Assembly: GCA_035610365.1 (NCBI GenBank)
Contig: CM069432.1
Coordinates: 24,738,354 to 24,802,353, forward strand
DNA: 64,000 nt
DNA from: Aquatica leii
Lineage: Eukaryota > Arthropoda > Insecta > Coleoptera > Lampyridae
Reading direction: 5' to 3'
A program made the position numbers and the translations under genes. Positions 33,819 to 45,254 of this stretch are shown in pieces. Below the pieces are notes generated by a model. It was not told the origin of the DNA. It saw nothing but the letters and a program-made list of their open reading frames with translations, and ran no database searches. The stretch's first letter is position 1; each line of letters opens with the position of its first letter.

Positions 33819-34856
33819 ATGGCTAGAGGTTTTGAGCAGAGAGATTCCAGTGTAGAAACAAGGATTGCAATTACTCGAATCGCTGCTAATAGAATTCTTC
33901 AACGTGAAATTGCTTTAAAAAATGGATTATCGGTAAGATTTTTAGTATTTGCTTATAATAAGCCTCCAAAATAAACTGAATCATTCATTACTTACTTACG
34001 AATTTTAAGCATCCTTAAAAAAAGATTTTACGTAATCTTTGAATTTTATTAAATGTATTTTAGTTTAAAAAAAAATATTATTATTATTTATTTTAAAAAA
34101 ACGTAATTTACTAAAATAATTGAATCATTTGGTTAAACTAAATTACTTAACTAAATAAATATACAGGTGCGCCAAGTTTGTTGGTGGCTTCGAAGGTTTG
34201 ATGAAGAAGGAGAAGTTTCTCTTATAACAAAACCAAAAGGAATAAATATAGCAACTGTCATAGAAGAGGATGCAAATATTCTTAGGTGTGTTTCAAAATT
34301 CTCCTTTTACAACTGCTCCGCGAATTCAAGAAGAAGTTTAATAAAACTGCAGCGTTTTAACGATACGACGCAGATTAAACGACACGGGATTATTTGCAAG
34401 TAAGTCTGCGACAAAACCTGAATTAACAGAAAGGCGTGCTCAAGCAAGAATTAGATTCTGTCAAAATAATTGGTACAGAGACTGGAGTACGATGATTTGT
34501 ACGGACGAAAAGATATTTTCATCGACACAAGAGTCGTGTATGACATTTTGGCGACCACGAAATACAATATTTAGTACCAAACATGTTCGTAAAAATTGAC
34601 AAAGTCAAAGAATTTCTGGTGGATTTTGGGGGTGGATTTCAAAAGCTGGGACGGGTGAATTAGTTCTAGTTTTTCCACCACGATTTACAATTCGCCAATT
34701 CATAAAAGCAGAATCGTGAAAAAGTGGCTTGAAGACAGAAACGACGTAATTTCTTTAGAATGGCCAGCAAAATCTCCCGATTTATACTCCATCAAGAACA
34801 TCTTAGCAGCTATAAGCAGAACTTACATAAATAACTATTTCAGAACAAACTGCTAA
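33819..34856 (+). pseudogene. Tc1-like (IS630) transposase with an intron, broken
   Basis: Exon 1 (33819-33932, 38 codons) and exon 2 (from 34167) are separated by a 234-bp intron with GTAAG and ACAG ends and phase 0. Exon 2 begins the second helix-turn-helix ('VRQVCWWLRRFDEEGE'). After a frame change at about 34330 the DDE domain follows: 'MICTDEKIFSST' (first Asp), 'GGFWGWISKAG', 'NSPIHKSRIVKKWLED' and 'WPAKSPDLYSIKN' (the normal P-D-L-x-P-I-E box, with the catalytic Glu changed to Lys). About 45 codons are deleted before 'NSPIH' (near 34694), removing the second catalytic Asp. No terminal repeats were found. Confidence 0.82.
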
Positions 34857-34865
34857 AGTTCTAAT

Positions 34866-35174
34866 TTAATTTCTAGTAATATTAACTGGCAAACTATATT
34901 TAAAGCCTAAATTTAACAAAAACTGTTCTTGGGAATTAAAAGAAAGATTACTTAGATTAAGAATCCGAGAGTGAAAGTTGTGGCTTGAATCAAAATTAGT
35001 ACAAGTATTAGAATTAATAGATGAAGATGTAGAAATAGAAGGAATATGAAAAATGCTATTATGAGATGAAGAATTATAATGTGAAGGTGAATGAAATGAA
35101 ACTGGCAGTAAATTGCGTAAATTAATGAGTTTCTTGCAAAGATTGGAATAAATTAGATTACCACTAAATAACAC
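34866..35174 (-). pseudogene. Penelope-like element, N-terminal fragment
   Basis: Minus-strand frame ending 'EQFLLNLGFKYSLPVN', which matches the conserved 'L-N-L-G-x-[KN]-[YF]-x-L-P' block near the N-terminus of Penelope-like proteins. The rest of the protein would lie at lower coordinates but is cut off near the Tc1-like element. The Ser/Asn-rich remainder is low complexity. Confidence 0.5.
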
Positions 35175-35564
35175 ATAATCTCTAATACTAAAGTCTAATA
35201 AGTAATCAAGCTGGCATTTCTGTAATACAGAAGATAATCTTGAGTGAAGACAATAAAGATATATATTTATACTATTAAGTTATTTGTACAGTGATTTTAT
35301 TTCTTTTTTCATCGACGTTCTTCTACCGGTTTCTTTTCTGGACTGTTTAGTGTTAACATTTGTCTTAATTGAAACAAATTTTGAGGTAAGATGCTGTTTT
35401 AAACAAGTTTGAACAAGCTTATTTTTAAATTAATATGTTTACGTTGAAGAATTCACTTTTAAAAAAATACAGATTACAATATATTGACGAAAATTCTTAA
35501 TATAGTTAAAGTAATCCATCTCTTAATGTAAAAGATATATAATAAATATGATATTTTTTTTAAA

Positions 35565-35733
35565 GTCAATCCACAGTCATGTTTTAATTTTTATTATAAA
35601 ACTAGTTTCGACAATTCAAATTGTCATCATCAATTAAACTAAAACCAAATGAATTAACAAAAATAATTAAACATCTAAAAGAGCGTACAAGATATATCAA
35701 ATTATAAAAATTGAATGACAAATGTCAACAAAT
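35565..35733 (+). repeat. Left inverted flank of Penelope-like A
   Basis: Contains AAACTAGTTTCGACAATTCA and a run to AATGACAAATGTCAACAAA. The reverse complement occurs at 38338-38494 with scattered substitutions. Confidence 0.82.
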
Positions 35734-35789
35734 TAATAATTTTATATTGAAACTGACATTAAATACACAGCTATGTGTGTGATATGTTA

Positions 35790-37760
35790 TGATAAGAAAA
35801 ATGAAAAAAGGAAATTAAAATTTATTATTAGAAAGAGGAGAAAGATATATATCAAGAATTTTATTAAGACAATTGTATGAATTTATTATAAAGACTATGA
35901 ATTTCAAGATGATTAAGAAAAGAACTTTGGTTACAAAAATGAAGAAAATTAACATTAAGGTCAGAAAAAAAAAGAATGACTAGTAGATAAAATATGGTTC
36001 GCGAAAGAAGAACAAGTGTTTGATATACCAAAATTTAAATACCTTTTAATAAAATAAATATGTTCTTTTAATCTTGTTTTAAATTTTCTACCAGTTTGTC
36101 TTACATAAAAACAACTAAACAAAAGCAAAAAATTTTGTACGCATCAGATTTATCTAAAAAAGAAAAAGAATATTTATTATTAGCAATACAATATTTTAAA
36201 TTACGATTAGTAGATAGAGACATAGAAATAATATACTTTTTAAAATAATTTTTAAGAAAAAGAAAACAAAAATCAATATAAGGCATATTAAAATATTTTT
36301 AGGGTAAGTGGTGTAATATTTATTTAGAATAATATAAATGCGAGCTTTCGAACTTGGTCTAAGTTCTTTGTCAAAAATTTAATTTAACTTAATTAATTTA
36401 ATTTTGCCTGACAAAGAACTTAGACCAAGTTCAAAAGCTTGCATTTATATTATTCTAAATAAATATTACACCATTTACCCTAAAAATATGTTAATGTGTT
36501 ATCGTGAAAGTTTTATGTCTAAAATATAAGGCATAGATTATACAATTTATTTTGAAAATTTTTTTTGTAGAAATGATATAAACGAATTTTACAAAAATCA
36601 TTGTTTAAAATATGAAAAGGATAGCCATTATTATAAGCTAATTGTTTAATATTATCACATTCTTTATTAAAACTAAACTTAGAAGGAGGAACAGAAAAGA
36701 GACGATTAAATAAAGAACGAAAAGAAGCAATTTTATGATTATAAGAATGATTAGAGTAAAAGGGAATATAGAAGAGAGTTATTACATCCAATTTCATAAG
36801 TAATATGAATATTAGGATGAATACAATTAATGCTATTATTAAAATTATTTAGATCATCTAAAGAACCGTTAAAAAGAACAATGCGATAATCAACATATCC
36901 AAACCAAAAATATTAAAAAAAGAAGAATTAGAAAGGATTTTATTTTCAATATTGATCATGAAGATTTCAGCAGCAAGAGGTGAAATATTAGTTCCCATAA
37001 CTAGACCAGATGATTGAGAATAGAAATTATTATTAAATTTAAAAAAAAATTGTTTAAAAACCAAATCGATGTAAGAACAAATATCTAAAATCAGGTAAGC
37101 AGAGAACCATTAGAAAAAAGCAAATTACGAATAAGAAAAATTCATTCTTCTGGAGGAATAGATGCAAAACAATTGACAACATCAAAAGATACAATAGATG
37201 AAGAAGGAAAAGGAAATGTTTTAATCTTAGAAGCAAGGTAAGAAGAATGAAGAATATAATATTGATTAGTAATATTAGAATAAGTTCTTATAATATTGTT
37301 AAGCCAACGAGCAAGTTTAGAAACAGGAGAATTGCAAAAAGAAACAACAGGTCGAATATAATAATAGAAAGCTTATGTATTTTTGGTCTTGAGGGATTTA
37401 TAAGTTTAAAATGATATATATTTCTATTTTTAAGATAATTAAAAGTTAAACTATATAATTAAAGACACAATAGAAAACCTGAAACAAAACTAGAAATTGG
37501 ATCTTTGGAAAGTACTTAAAAATCCCCTCTACTACTAAAATCTTCAACTTTTTAATTTATAATTGTATAATAACATAATTATAATTTATTTTTGGATCTT
37601 AATAGTGAACAAGATTTATAGATTAAATTAAAATTAGAATTAAATTTAGCATTATCTAAAAATTTCTTTAATTTATTATAAATTTTATATCTAATTTTGT
37701 TACTATTAGGTAAATCCAAATTATTAATTAATTTGGTTTTTAGTAATCATTTATGTAGTA
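35790..37760 (-). pseudogene. Penelope-like RT and GIY-YIG endonuclease, broken
   Basis: Down the minus strand: 'LSKDPISSFV' (about 37520), 'RPVVSFCNSPVSKLARWLN' (about 37330, equivalent to the R-P-I-V-S block), 'SFDVVNCFASIPPEE' (first RT catalytic Asp, about 37190), 'SGLVMGTNISPLAAEIFM' (37010-36960) and 'GYVDYRIV' remnant (about 36905, replacing Y-x-D-D). A linker with 'FRSLFNRLFSVP' follows, then a 197-bp foldback insertion. Then comes the endonuclease with 'SCFYVRQTGRKFKTRLKEH' (36110-36050, equivalent to the Y-I-G-Q-T-x-R box) and 'NFLHF' downstream. Many frameshifts. Such proteins copy RNA into DNA at nicked targets. Confidence 0.8.
36293..36489. repeat. Foldback (MITE-like) insertion, 197 bp
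   Basis: The two halves are near-perfect reverse complements. The left arm is ATATTTTTAGGGTAAGTGGT onward to about 36390; the right arm ends ACACCATTTACCCTAAAAAT. About 80 bp per arm pair with few mismatches around a short AT-rich loop. It splits the Penelope-like A frame between RT and endonuclease. TTAA lies just outside both ends (36288-36291 area and 36491-36494), and TA pairs occur at the GGGTAA ends, so the target duplication is TTAA or TA. Confidence 0.85.
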
Positions 37761-38337
37761 CCTATGTAATATGTGATGAGTAATAAGTAATTTTAAGATA
37801 TCTTTTTTTTGTATATTTATTTTTTAAAGATGTTTAAAACGTATTTTTTTTTAAATGTAAAATTTGATATTTATTATAATTTATTCATCATTTATAATTT
37901 TATTTTGTTGTTGTGTCATTTTTGTAAATAAACGTGTTTTTACAGAATATCTGCAGTGTTTCAATGCGGTTTAATAAAAACTGTACAATGTGTAGCAATA
38001 AAAACCAAGATTAAATATCATTTGTAAACATACACATATGTAGAAGATATATATTTTACAAATATTTTACAAATAATAGTGAAATACCTCTAAAACAGAT
38101 TAAAAAGAAATATTTCTCATATATCGAAAAAAAAATATTGAGACATTTACATCTGATGTCTGCAATATATTAAAAACATATATTTAGAAGATATTAATAA
38201 CTTATATTTAGAAAATATTTATTTTATATAAATATATAGTTATTTAATTTGAACATTTTTTTTAAAGAAATGGTATAAACGAACCTTACAAAAATTTATC
38301 ATATCATCTATGTGTATTTAATCTCAATTTAAATTTT

Positions 38338-38494
38338 TTTATTTGTCGACATTTGTAATTCAATTTTTATACTTTTATATAACTTGTCAGCTATTTTAAA
38401 TGTTTAATTATTTTTATTAATTCATTTGATTTTAGTTTAACTAATGATGACATTGTCGAAACTAGTTTTAGAATAAAAAAAATTGTGAATTGAC
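38338..38494 (-). repeat. Right inverted flank of Penelope-like A
   Basis: Reverse-complement partner of 35565-35733; shares ATGTTTAATTATTTTTATTA and TTGTCGAAACTAGTTTTA. Confidence 0.82.
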
Positions 38495-38690
38495 TCGTAG
38501 ATAGAAAAATATAATATTTTATTACAATATCTCCACTTAGAGATGAATAACTTTAACTATATTGAGAAATTATTTAATACTTTTCTAAATACAATTTACG
38601 AGAATTCTAAACCTACCAATAACACAACAAAAATTTTTATAAAACGTATGGTGTGATAATTTTAATAAAACTTAAACAAAAGCTAAATAT

Positions 38691-39153
38691 TAAAACGTTC
38701 GAGAAGTTATCTGCAAATTCAAGAGCTTTCTCAAAGTTGTTATCCATCTTCTAAAAGATATACCGAAAGATATGGAACACTCGAGAAGGATTTCACTTTG
38801 TGTATATATACCGACGAAACAAATCGTAGGTCAGTTATTTCCGTAATGCGAAGCCTGCAGTGTTAAGAAGACTATTCAAGTCTAAATAAATAAGTCGTTA
38901 ACACGTGTGTCTAGATAAATATACCGAGAATAATCGTGTACGTGATTTTAGTGTAAACAAGTGTGTGAAGATATCCGCGGACTTTATTTTATCTTCGTGT
39001 GAGTGATATAAATGATCGTGTAAGTGTTTTTATTAAATATTATTAGATTTAATTAGTTCGGTTAATTTAAAAGTGTATATATTTCCAGTATAAGTAAAAC
39101 ATATTTTTTAGTCGTTTATATAAATTAGTGTTAATAATAATAAATACGTAACA
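38691..39153 (+). mobile_element. Solo LTR of the Gypsy-A family
   Basis: 463 bp from TAAAACGTTCGAGAAG to TACGTAACA, aligning along its length with the Gypsy-A LTRs (shared GCAGTGTTAAGAAGA, GATATCCGCGGACTTTAT-like block and GTGTAAGTGTTTTTATTAAA). It is flanked by ATAT on both sides (38687-38690 and 39154-39157), a 4-bp target duplication. No internal element sequence, so it arose by LTR-LTR recombination. Confidence 0.88.
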
Positions 39154-39157
39154 ATAT

Positions 39158-41639
39158 GTTTAAGTTGATATAATATTATGTTAAAAATTATTAAAATGTT
39201 TTATAAGGATATAGAAAATCAAATTTCTATAGTAATTTTTCAATTTTAAGAAACGTGTACAAAATGAGAAAAATCTTTAAAAGAAGTCTACGATACTTGG
39301 AGGTATATTTGCTTACATATCGCATCAATAGTCTCTTAAAATTCTTTAACATTATCTGATGTAATAAATTATTTGTTACTGTGATTACCGTTTTGTGTAC
39401 TTTTATTCAATATGCCGCTGAGAAAACAGAACCTTTGGGGTCACATTTCTAATTGTAGTTTTAATTGCGTAGTCCGCATCCACTTAAAAGTACTAATTAC
39501 TGCGAAATGTCTGCAGGGGCATTTACTGTTTCGTATTTTAAAATGTAAGGTAATGAGCAAACAATGTGTTTGTGTATATATGCGTCTCTGCAGTAATGAT
39601 TAATGACTGCCTACTGTCAAGCTTTATCATTCATTCTGACGTTTAACCCGTCCGAACAATAAATGGAAAATGCAAACTAACACTAAACAGTTTTCATTAA
39701 ATAAAAATCAGTCATATGAAAACTATCGCTGGAAACGTGCGCAATAAAATTAAAAAGTGTACTTCAATTTTCATCCATTAATTAAAAGATTCGTTCAATT
39801 AGAAATCTGCACCAGACGGCACTAAAAGGTTCATAATATCCGTATGCACTCGGTATAATTTTATTTTTAGGTCGATTTTGAAACGTTTTATTAAATTCCA
39901 TTTAGTCGTCAAAGACTTTGTTTATTTAAAAGTTTGACTTATTTCAATTACAAAAATGCTTTTGTGTAGCGTTTTTGCGGACGTTAAAATGTAGCCAAGT
40001 GCATCCATGACTGTGGACTTTGGGACGTTGTTCAGGTTTATACAACACGCAATGTGTGTGTAGTGCTTTTCGTGTTTTAAAACAACATACCTTGTCATAC
40101 CATTGTGTTATTTTAAATTTATTTCTTTCGTTTTCATAAACGCACGAAACTCCATTAAAATAATACACTCTACAAAAATTATTTTAAATAAGTAGATGTT
40201 TTGTAAAATGTAAGAGCTTCTGTTTGAAATGGTTTTGAGAATATTATAATTTACATTTTGTTTAATATAAAATAGAATTAATATATAGATGTATAATTCA
40301 TCAGACCAGAAGTAATATGAACGCTGAGTAGAATAGCAAACCAAGTTGAAACACTGTATTTATACTAAAGTATAAATTAAATTATTATGTTTTAAAATAA
40401 ATATTTAACTTACTGACAGAACTTTGTTGAGAAATTTTTGTTTATTATAAGTTGGTAAGTAATTGACTGATAAAGATTTTCCACTTGGAAAATATAAAAA
40501 TTGTTAAGTGCATGATTTTATATCATAACAAACACTAAATTTTATAAATTCTGATTTAAAAGTTGATTCAGATAAAATGTTATTGAACTTATTCTAATGA
40601 AACGTGGCAATTTATTATTTTGAAAATATTTCTAACTAAAATTTAAATTTTGAGAGAATAAATTAGTTATGAAAGATGTATATATTACTAAAGTTGCGTT
40701 GTCATTGATGTAATGTTTGTAATCATAATAAGTGTTAATAGATTCAGTTAGCTTCTACAAGTAAATGATAACAATGTCATGTTTAATGAAAACCATTGTA
40801 ATTACACTAAATTGTTTGCGCATTTCTAGAGAAACTATCTTATAACAACGTTTAGAATTTATGGTAACAACAATGTTTTACCACACGCAATTTTACTTCT
40901 AAACCAAAGTAGCATTTAAAAAAAGTTTCTAAATGTTAATTGTAGTAAAGTAACGTGAGCGTATCTGAATCAAAGTTTGAAAATTATTAGCAAACCAAGC
41001 TAATTTGCGAACCATTATGATACAAAACTTTCATCACAATTCATCCACTCTGTTAGAAAAACATGCAGTAATTAAACCGCACCATTCGAATAGTAAGACT
41101 TCTAAGATATTAACATTTTTTTGAGCTTGTAATCTTTTTGACCATTTCACAGTTGTGTTAGTTTAATTTATTCTATAAATACATACAAAAGAACTGACGC
41201 AATTTATAAGTGCTCAGATTATATATTTTTAAAATTACCAAAGAAGTACACAATATGGAAATTAGTCTCAAAAATCGAAAAATTTCAATTTAAATTTAGT
41301 AAAATTTAAGCTGGTGTGTAGGCAACTTTCCACTAACAGTCGCGTTTGCGGTGGATTAGTTAATATTCTTGTCGGAAAAGGCATTGAAATCGAGTAATTT
41401 TTTTTTGTCACATTTTTATTTTTATATTTCGTCGATCACATTACTTTGCCTGTTCGATTAAAAAATCGTTGCGGTAAGAGCGGATTTTTTTCCTGTAAAC
41501 ATCCACCTTATTAAAATCTTTTTAAGAAGAAATATTTTGTACACAAAATGTATAACCAACGAAGCCGTTTTTTACTAGATGACTTCAAATAATTATTCTC
41601 TAATTGTTTTATTGGGAAGTAAAGTCTGAATTATTTTTT
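39158..41639. other. AT-rich unassigned sequence
   Basis: No gene family or repeat recognised. Frames at 39412-39603, 39944-40168 and 40108-40344 look random. Confidence 0.5.
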
Positions 41640-41934
41640 TTTATTTTTTCAAGCTTTCGCAACAAATTGGCGGCTTCATCAGAAAAACTAAAATTTCTAA
41701 TATAATTGCACAGAACATTATTTAAAAAATATTAATATTACAAAAATAAAAGTTCACACAAACTTCGACAGCGTTATAATATATTTTTAAACTGAAATAT
41801 GTCAAATTGACAAATTAAAAAGTAAATTGATAATTGAATAAAAAAAATTATTAATACATGAATGAAAAAATGAATTTCAGAAAACTAAAATAGAGATAAA
41901 TAAATTATTTAATTATCTGTAAAAGATAAGTATA

Positions 41935-44290
41935 AATAATACTCATACCTTCAATGTCAGTTCTTTTGTTCATTGAAGGGTCACACCTTATAATATGTAA
42001 CATTTCTAAAAAGTTTAATTTTTGTTGGTTATTGTCTTCATCTAAAATTTTGATAGGGTTAAAGTCCGGAGAATGCTAATTTTGATTACAATGAATTGAT
42101 AACATACAACTAGGTTTGCTTAATTTAATGTCACTTTTATGTGAAGTAAGTCTATCAACTAATAATCTTCCTGTCTGCCCAATATAACATGAATTACAAT
42201 CAAAACAAGAAATTTTATAAACTACATTTGATTTGTGATTTTGTGGAACAATATCTTTTAATTTTGAGAAAACGTCCAATTATGATGTTTTTATAAGGAA
42301 TTTTAACGTTAGACTTACATAAATTTATAATTTTTTTTAACTTAAAAGATAAATCTTTTACATAAAGAATTGAAAAATATTTAATTACTGTAGAAATAAT
42401 TTCTAGTGAAGTTCTAACAGCATTTGCTGTTTGCAATAACAATTTATTTAATAATTTAATAGGATATCCGTTTTTTAATAAAATTTCTCTTAGCTTATGA
42501 AGATCATCATTTATATATTTTTTATGAGATAATTTTAAAATTCTTGATTTTAAATTAATTATTAAATTAATTTTATTCTTATAGTCATGGTATGATTTCA
42601 AGTTGAGATAACAACCTGAAAAACCAGGTCTAGTAAACCATGAAGTTCTTAATATATCATTTTCTTGCCTATGAAGTAATAAATCAAGAAAAGATCCTCT
42701 TCTTCAATAGTAAATTCTTAAAAAATTATTATAATTATTAAAAACATTCAAAATTACATTAGATTGATTGTGATTATAGCAAGAATTATGTCATCAACAT
42801 ATTTTTAATAAAAGGAACATACAAATTTAATTGTTTTAAACAAAAATCTAAAAGATCATCCATAACGTATTGAGAAAGAATAGGAGATACTTAAGTGCCT
42901 ATAGGCATACCAAGAATTTGTTTGTAATGAACATTTTGGTATACAAAAGTTGTTGAGTTAAATACATAAATATTCAATTAACCAAAAAAAAATTTTTTTG
43001 GAAATATTACAATTTATTTCTATTTGTGACCAATTTTTTGTAATACTATCTTTAGTGAGATTAAAAAGAGACATTACTAAATAAGGATATAACATATAAG
43101 CTAATTAAAATATATTTAATAGGAATTTGAAAATCATTAATAAAACTACTAAATTCAAAAAAAAATTGATATAATAATTATTGTTATAGTTATAAGAAGC
43201 AGTTCCACTATTGAGATTATTAATTAATGAAATAATAGGTCTAAGTTGTAGTGTAGGTTTATGAACTTTAGGTAAACCATAAAATTTACCAGATGTGCAA
43301 TTGTAAATTCTATATTTGGCACCTTGTTCTTTAGAAATCATATGATTTTTTTCTAGTTCAGTTATTATAGAATTTGACTTTTGTTTAATAGTAGGAGTTG
43401 GATCACGAATAAGTTTTTTATAGTAAGTGTTTTCTTGCAAATGCTCAATTGCAAGTTGTTCATATTGAGATTTTGTCATTATAGTTGTGATATTTAACTT
43501 ATCAGATAGCATCATTAATAAGCCAAATTACTTTATAAAAAAAATTTAGATTTATACCAATAGTAATGAAAAATAGAATTACAAGATTTTTTTGAAAGAA
43601 CGTAGTTTGTTAAGATATTAATAAATTTAGATATTCATTATGTTTTTAGAATTACTATTAGAACAAGAAGAAAATGCTATAAGATCCACGTCTGCTAAAA
43701 ACTTTCTCATATTATTTTTTATAGAAGGTACAATAAAGAATTTAGGTACAAGAGAAAGAAACAGTTTAACATCATTAGGAATTTAAACGTTACATAATTT
43801 TTTTATCCAATTTTCTTGGGTTTCTGAAAATTCATTTTGTTTTGCAAATAAAGTGCAAAATATATATATAATGCCATTTTAATTTTATAAAAATGATTAA
43901 TTGTAATTTATAGAATTGTTTTGAAATATTATAAGGAAGTGTATTAGTTATATAAATTTTAATATCATTCAACGCTTTAACGTTTTTTCAAAATGTCTAA
44001 TACTATTATGTGAGACTTGTATTTCTAAACTAAGAATCTTAATTCTAAGATGGCTATTAAAATTTAATATTTTATGTTTAAGTTTACCATGAGCTGTCGT
44101 AGTAAGGTTTTCAACATTCTTTATGCCATGTGTGATATGGTTTGGTATAATATTATTTTATCTGCAGCGAAGAAGGAAAAATCTTCTATTATGTAAAGAA
44201 GCTAATTTTACGTTAATGTTAATATAATCCTTTAAGTACTGTACAATTAAACGTCTAAAATTTCTTTCCATGTCACGAAAAAATCTCATT
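41935..44290 (-). pseudogene. Penelope-like B RT and GIY-YIG endonuclease, broken
   Basis: The start near 44290 reads 'MRFFRDMERNFRRLIVQYL', then 'LHNRRFFLLRCR' and 'NIIPNHI', the usual opening. 'PNDVKLFLSLVPKF' (43800-43740) marks the N-terminal conserved block. RT begins with 'KFYGLPKVHKP' (43290) and 'LRPIISLINN'; the catalytic RT motifs further down are scrambled by frameshifts and deletions. The linker has 'LREILLKNGYP'. The endonuclease reads 'NVVYKISCFDCNSCYIGQTG' (42225-42165) with the paired cysteines, 'DRLTSHKSDIK', 'FLEMLHI' and a terminal 'DIEGM'. Endonuclease is the best preserved part. Confidence 0.82.
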
Positions 44291-44412
44291 CTTGTAACAA
44301 CAAAAAGAAAATAATTATTTAGAAGTCGAATAAGTATTTAACATTATTAAAAGAATAGGATTTTTTCGTGACAAAGAAAGAAATTTTGAACGTTTAATTG
44401 TACAGTACTTAA
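44232..44412. repeat. Head-to-head inverted 5' ends of Penelope-like B
   Basis: Left arm TTAAGTACTGTACAATTAAA (44232 on) and right arm TTTAATTGTACAGTACTTAA (ending 44412) pair over about 55 bp, around a spacer of about 70 bp. Both arms encode the same Penelope-like N-terminal peptide (RD-x-ERNF-x-RLIVQYL), one on each strand, so this is an inverted duplication of the element's 5' end rather than an unrelated MITE. Confidence 0.75.
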
Positions 44413-45147
44413 TTTGACTCTTATGTATTTAGAGTCCATATTAACTTATGTCTAATTTGTTTAATATATATATATTATTCTAGTTATATTTATTCGTTCG
44501 GATTTTTTGTTTTTAAAAAATACAAACTTAACTTATTTATTTATTAGGCAAAAACTTCGATAGATATAGTTTCGTGTTTTATTTACAAGGTAAACTTAAT
44601 AAGTTACTACTTATCTAATTTAACTTCCTTATATAATATTTCTTATCGCTATGCAGCCGAGCATTTTGCACAATTATAAAATGAATCTTTATTATGGTAT
44701 TTTTATGTAAAATGCTTTGCTGTTCTATGATCCAACTATGAATCTAATCTAATATTTCGCAAACCTGGTGTCTGTCATTATTTTCATTAATCAATGGAAT
44801 GTTTGATATAACTTTCTTATGTCTATTGTATCCTTAAGTAGTTAAGTATATGTACTGTGTGTATTGATATCTTTGATTGGCTTTGGTAATTTAGCCAGAA
44901 TTACAAGTTTTAATTCAAAATAAACTACCTGGCGCCTGTATCTCTGGGTATTTTCTAAATCTCTTAAGTATAAAAGTGGATATTATTTTTATATTATATA
45001 AGCTATCTCCAAATTCGGCTGCATTATTATTTCTCACCTACTTCCCCTCTCCTGAGCTAGGGCAATATTTCTTGACTATAAATTCCAATTGGAATTCTCC
45101 TGCATTTATTATTACTACCCCACTGCAGCTGGTAGGGGCTCGTAATA
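44413..45147 (+). repeat. Gypsy-B 5' LTR, left part missing
   Basis: Matches the 3' LTR from TTGACTCTTATGTATTTAGA (44414 = about 51506) to GTAATA. About 1.07 kb of the LTR's left part (present at 50433-51505) is absent. Conversely, about 335 bp at 44481-44815 have no counterpart in the 3' LTR (which jumps from ATTATTC to TTATATCTATTG). Contains a TATATAAG box (44995-45002) shared with the 3' LTR. Confidence 0.85.
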
Positions 45148-45149
45148 AG

Positions 45150-45167
45150 TGGCGGCCAACGTGTGAG
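45150..45167 (+). other. Gypsy-B primer binding site
   Basis: TGGCGGCCAACGTGTGAG, two bases after the LTR end. It resembles the lysine-tRNA type primer site TGGCGCCCAACG with one change. Confidence 0.65.
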
Positions 45168-45254
45168 GCCTTGAGATAGCTTACTAATTTTTTCTTCTTT
45201 TCTGCGTTCTTTGATTTTTACTGGTGATTGCTAGTTTTTTTTTTGCTTTCGAAA

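Larger units (their letters stand above)
35565..38494 (-). mobile_element. Penelope-like element A with long inverted flanks
   Basis: A decayed Penelope-like element on the minus strand, bounded by inverted copies of a roughly 160-bp sequence (35565-35733 and 38338-38494). It contains the remains of an N-terminal region, RT and GIY-YIG endonuclease. Inverted or direct terminal pieces are normal for Penelope-like elements, which integrate as partial tandem or inverted dimers. Confidence 0.75.
41640..44412 (-). mobile_element. Penelope-like element B
   Basis: A minus-strand Penelope-like element with recognisable N-terminal region (44290-43515), RT start (43515-43105), linker (42601-42290) and a nearly complete GIY-YIG endonuclease (42279-41935). 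The 3' side (41650-41700, CAAGCTTTCGCAACAAATTG and onward) looks like the untranslated tail. Its 5' end is duplicated head-to-head at 44232-44412. It belongs to a different subfamily from copy A, as the endonuclease sequences differ strongly. Confidence 0.8.
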
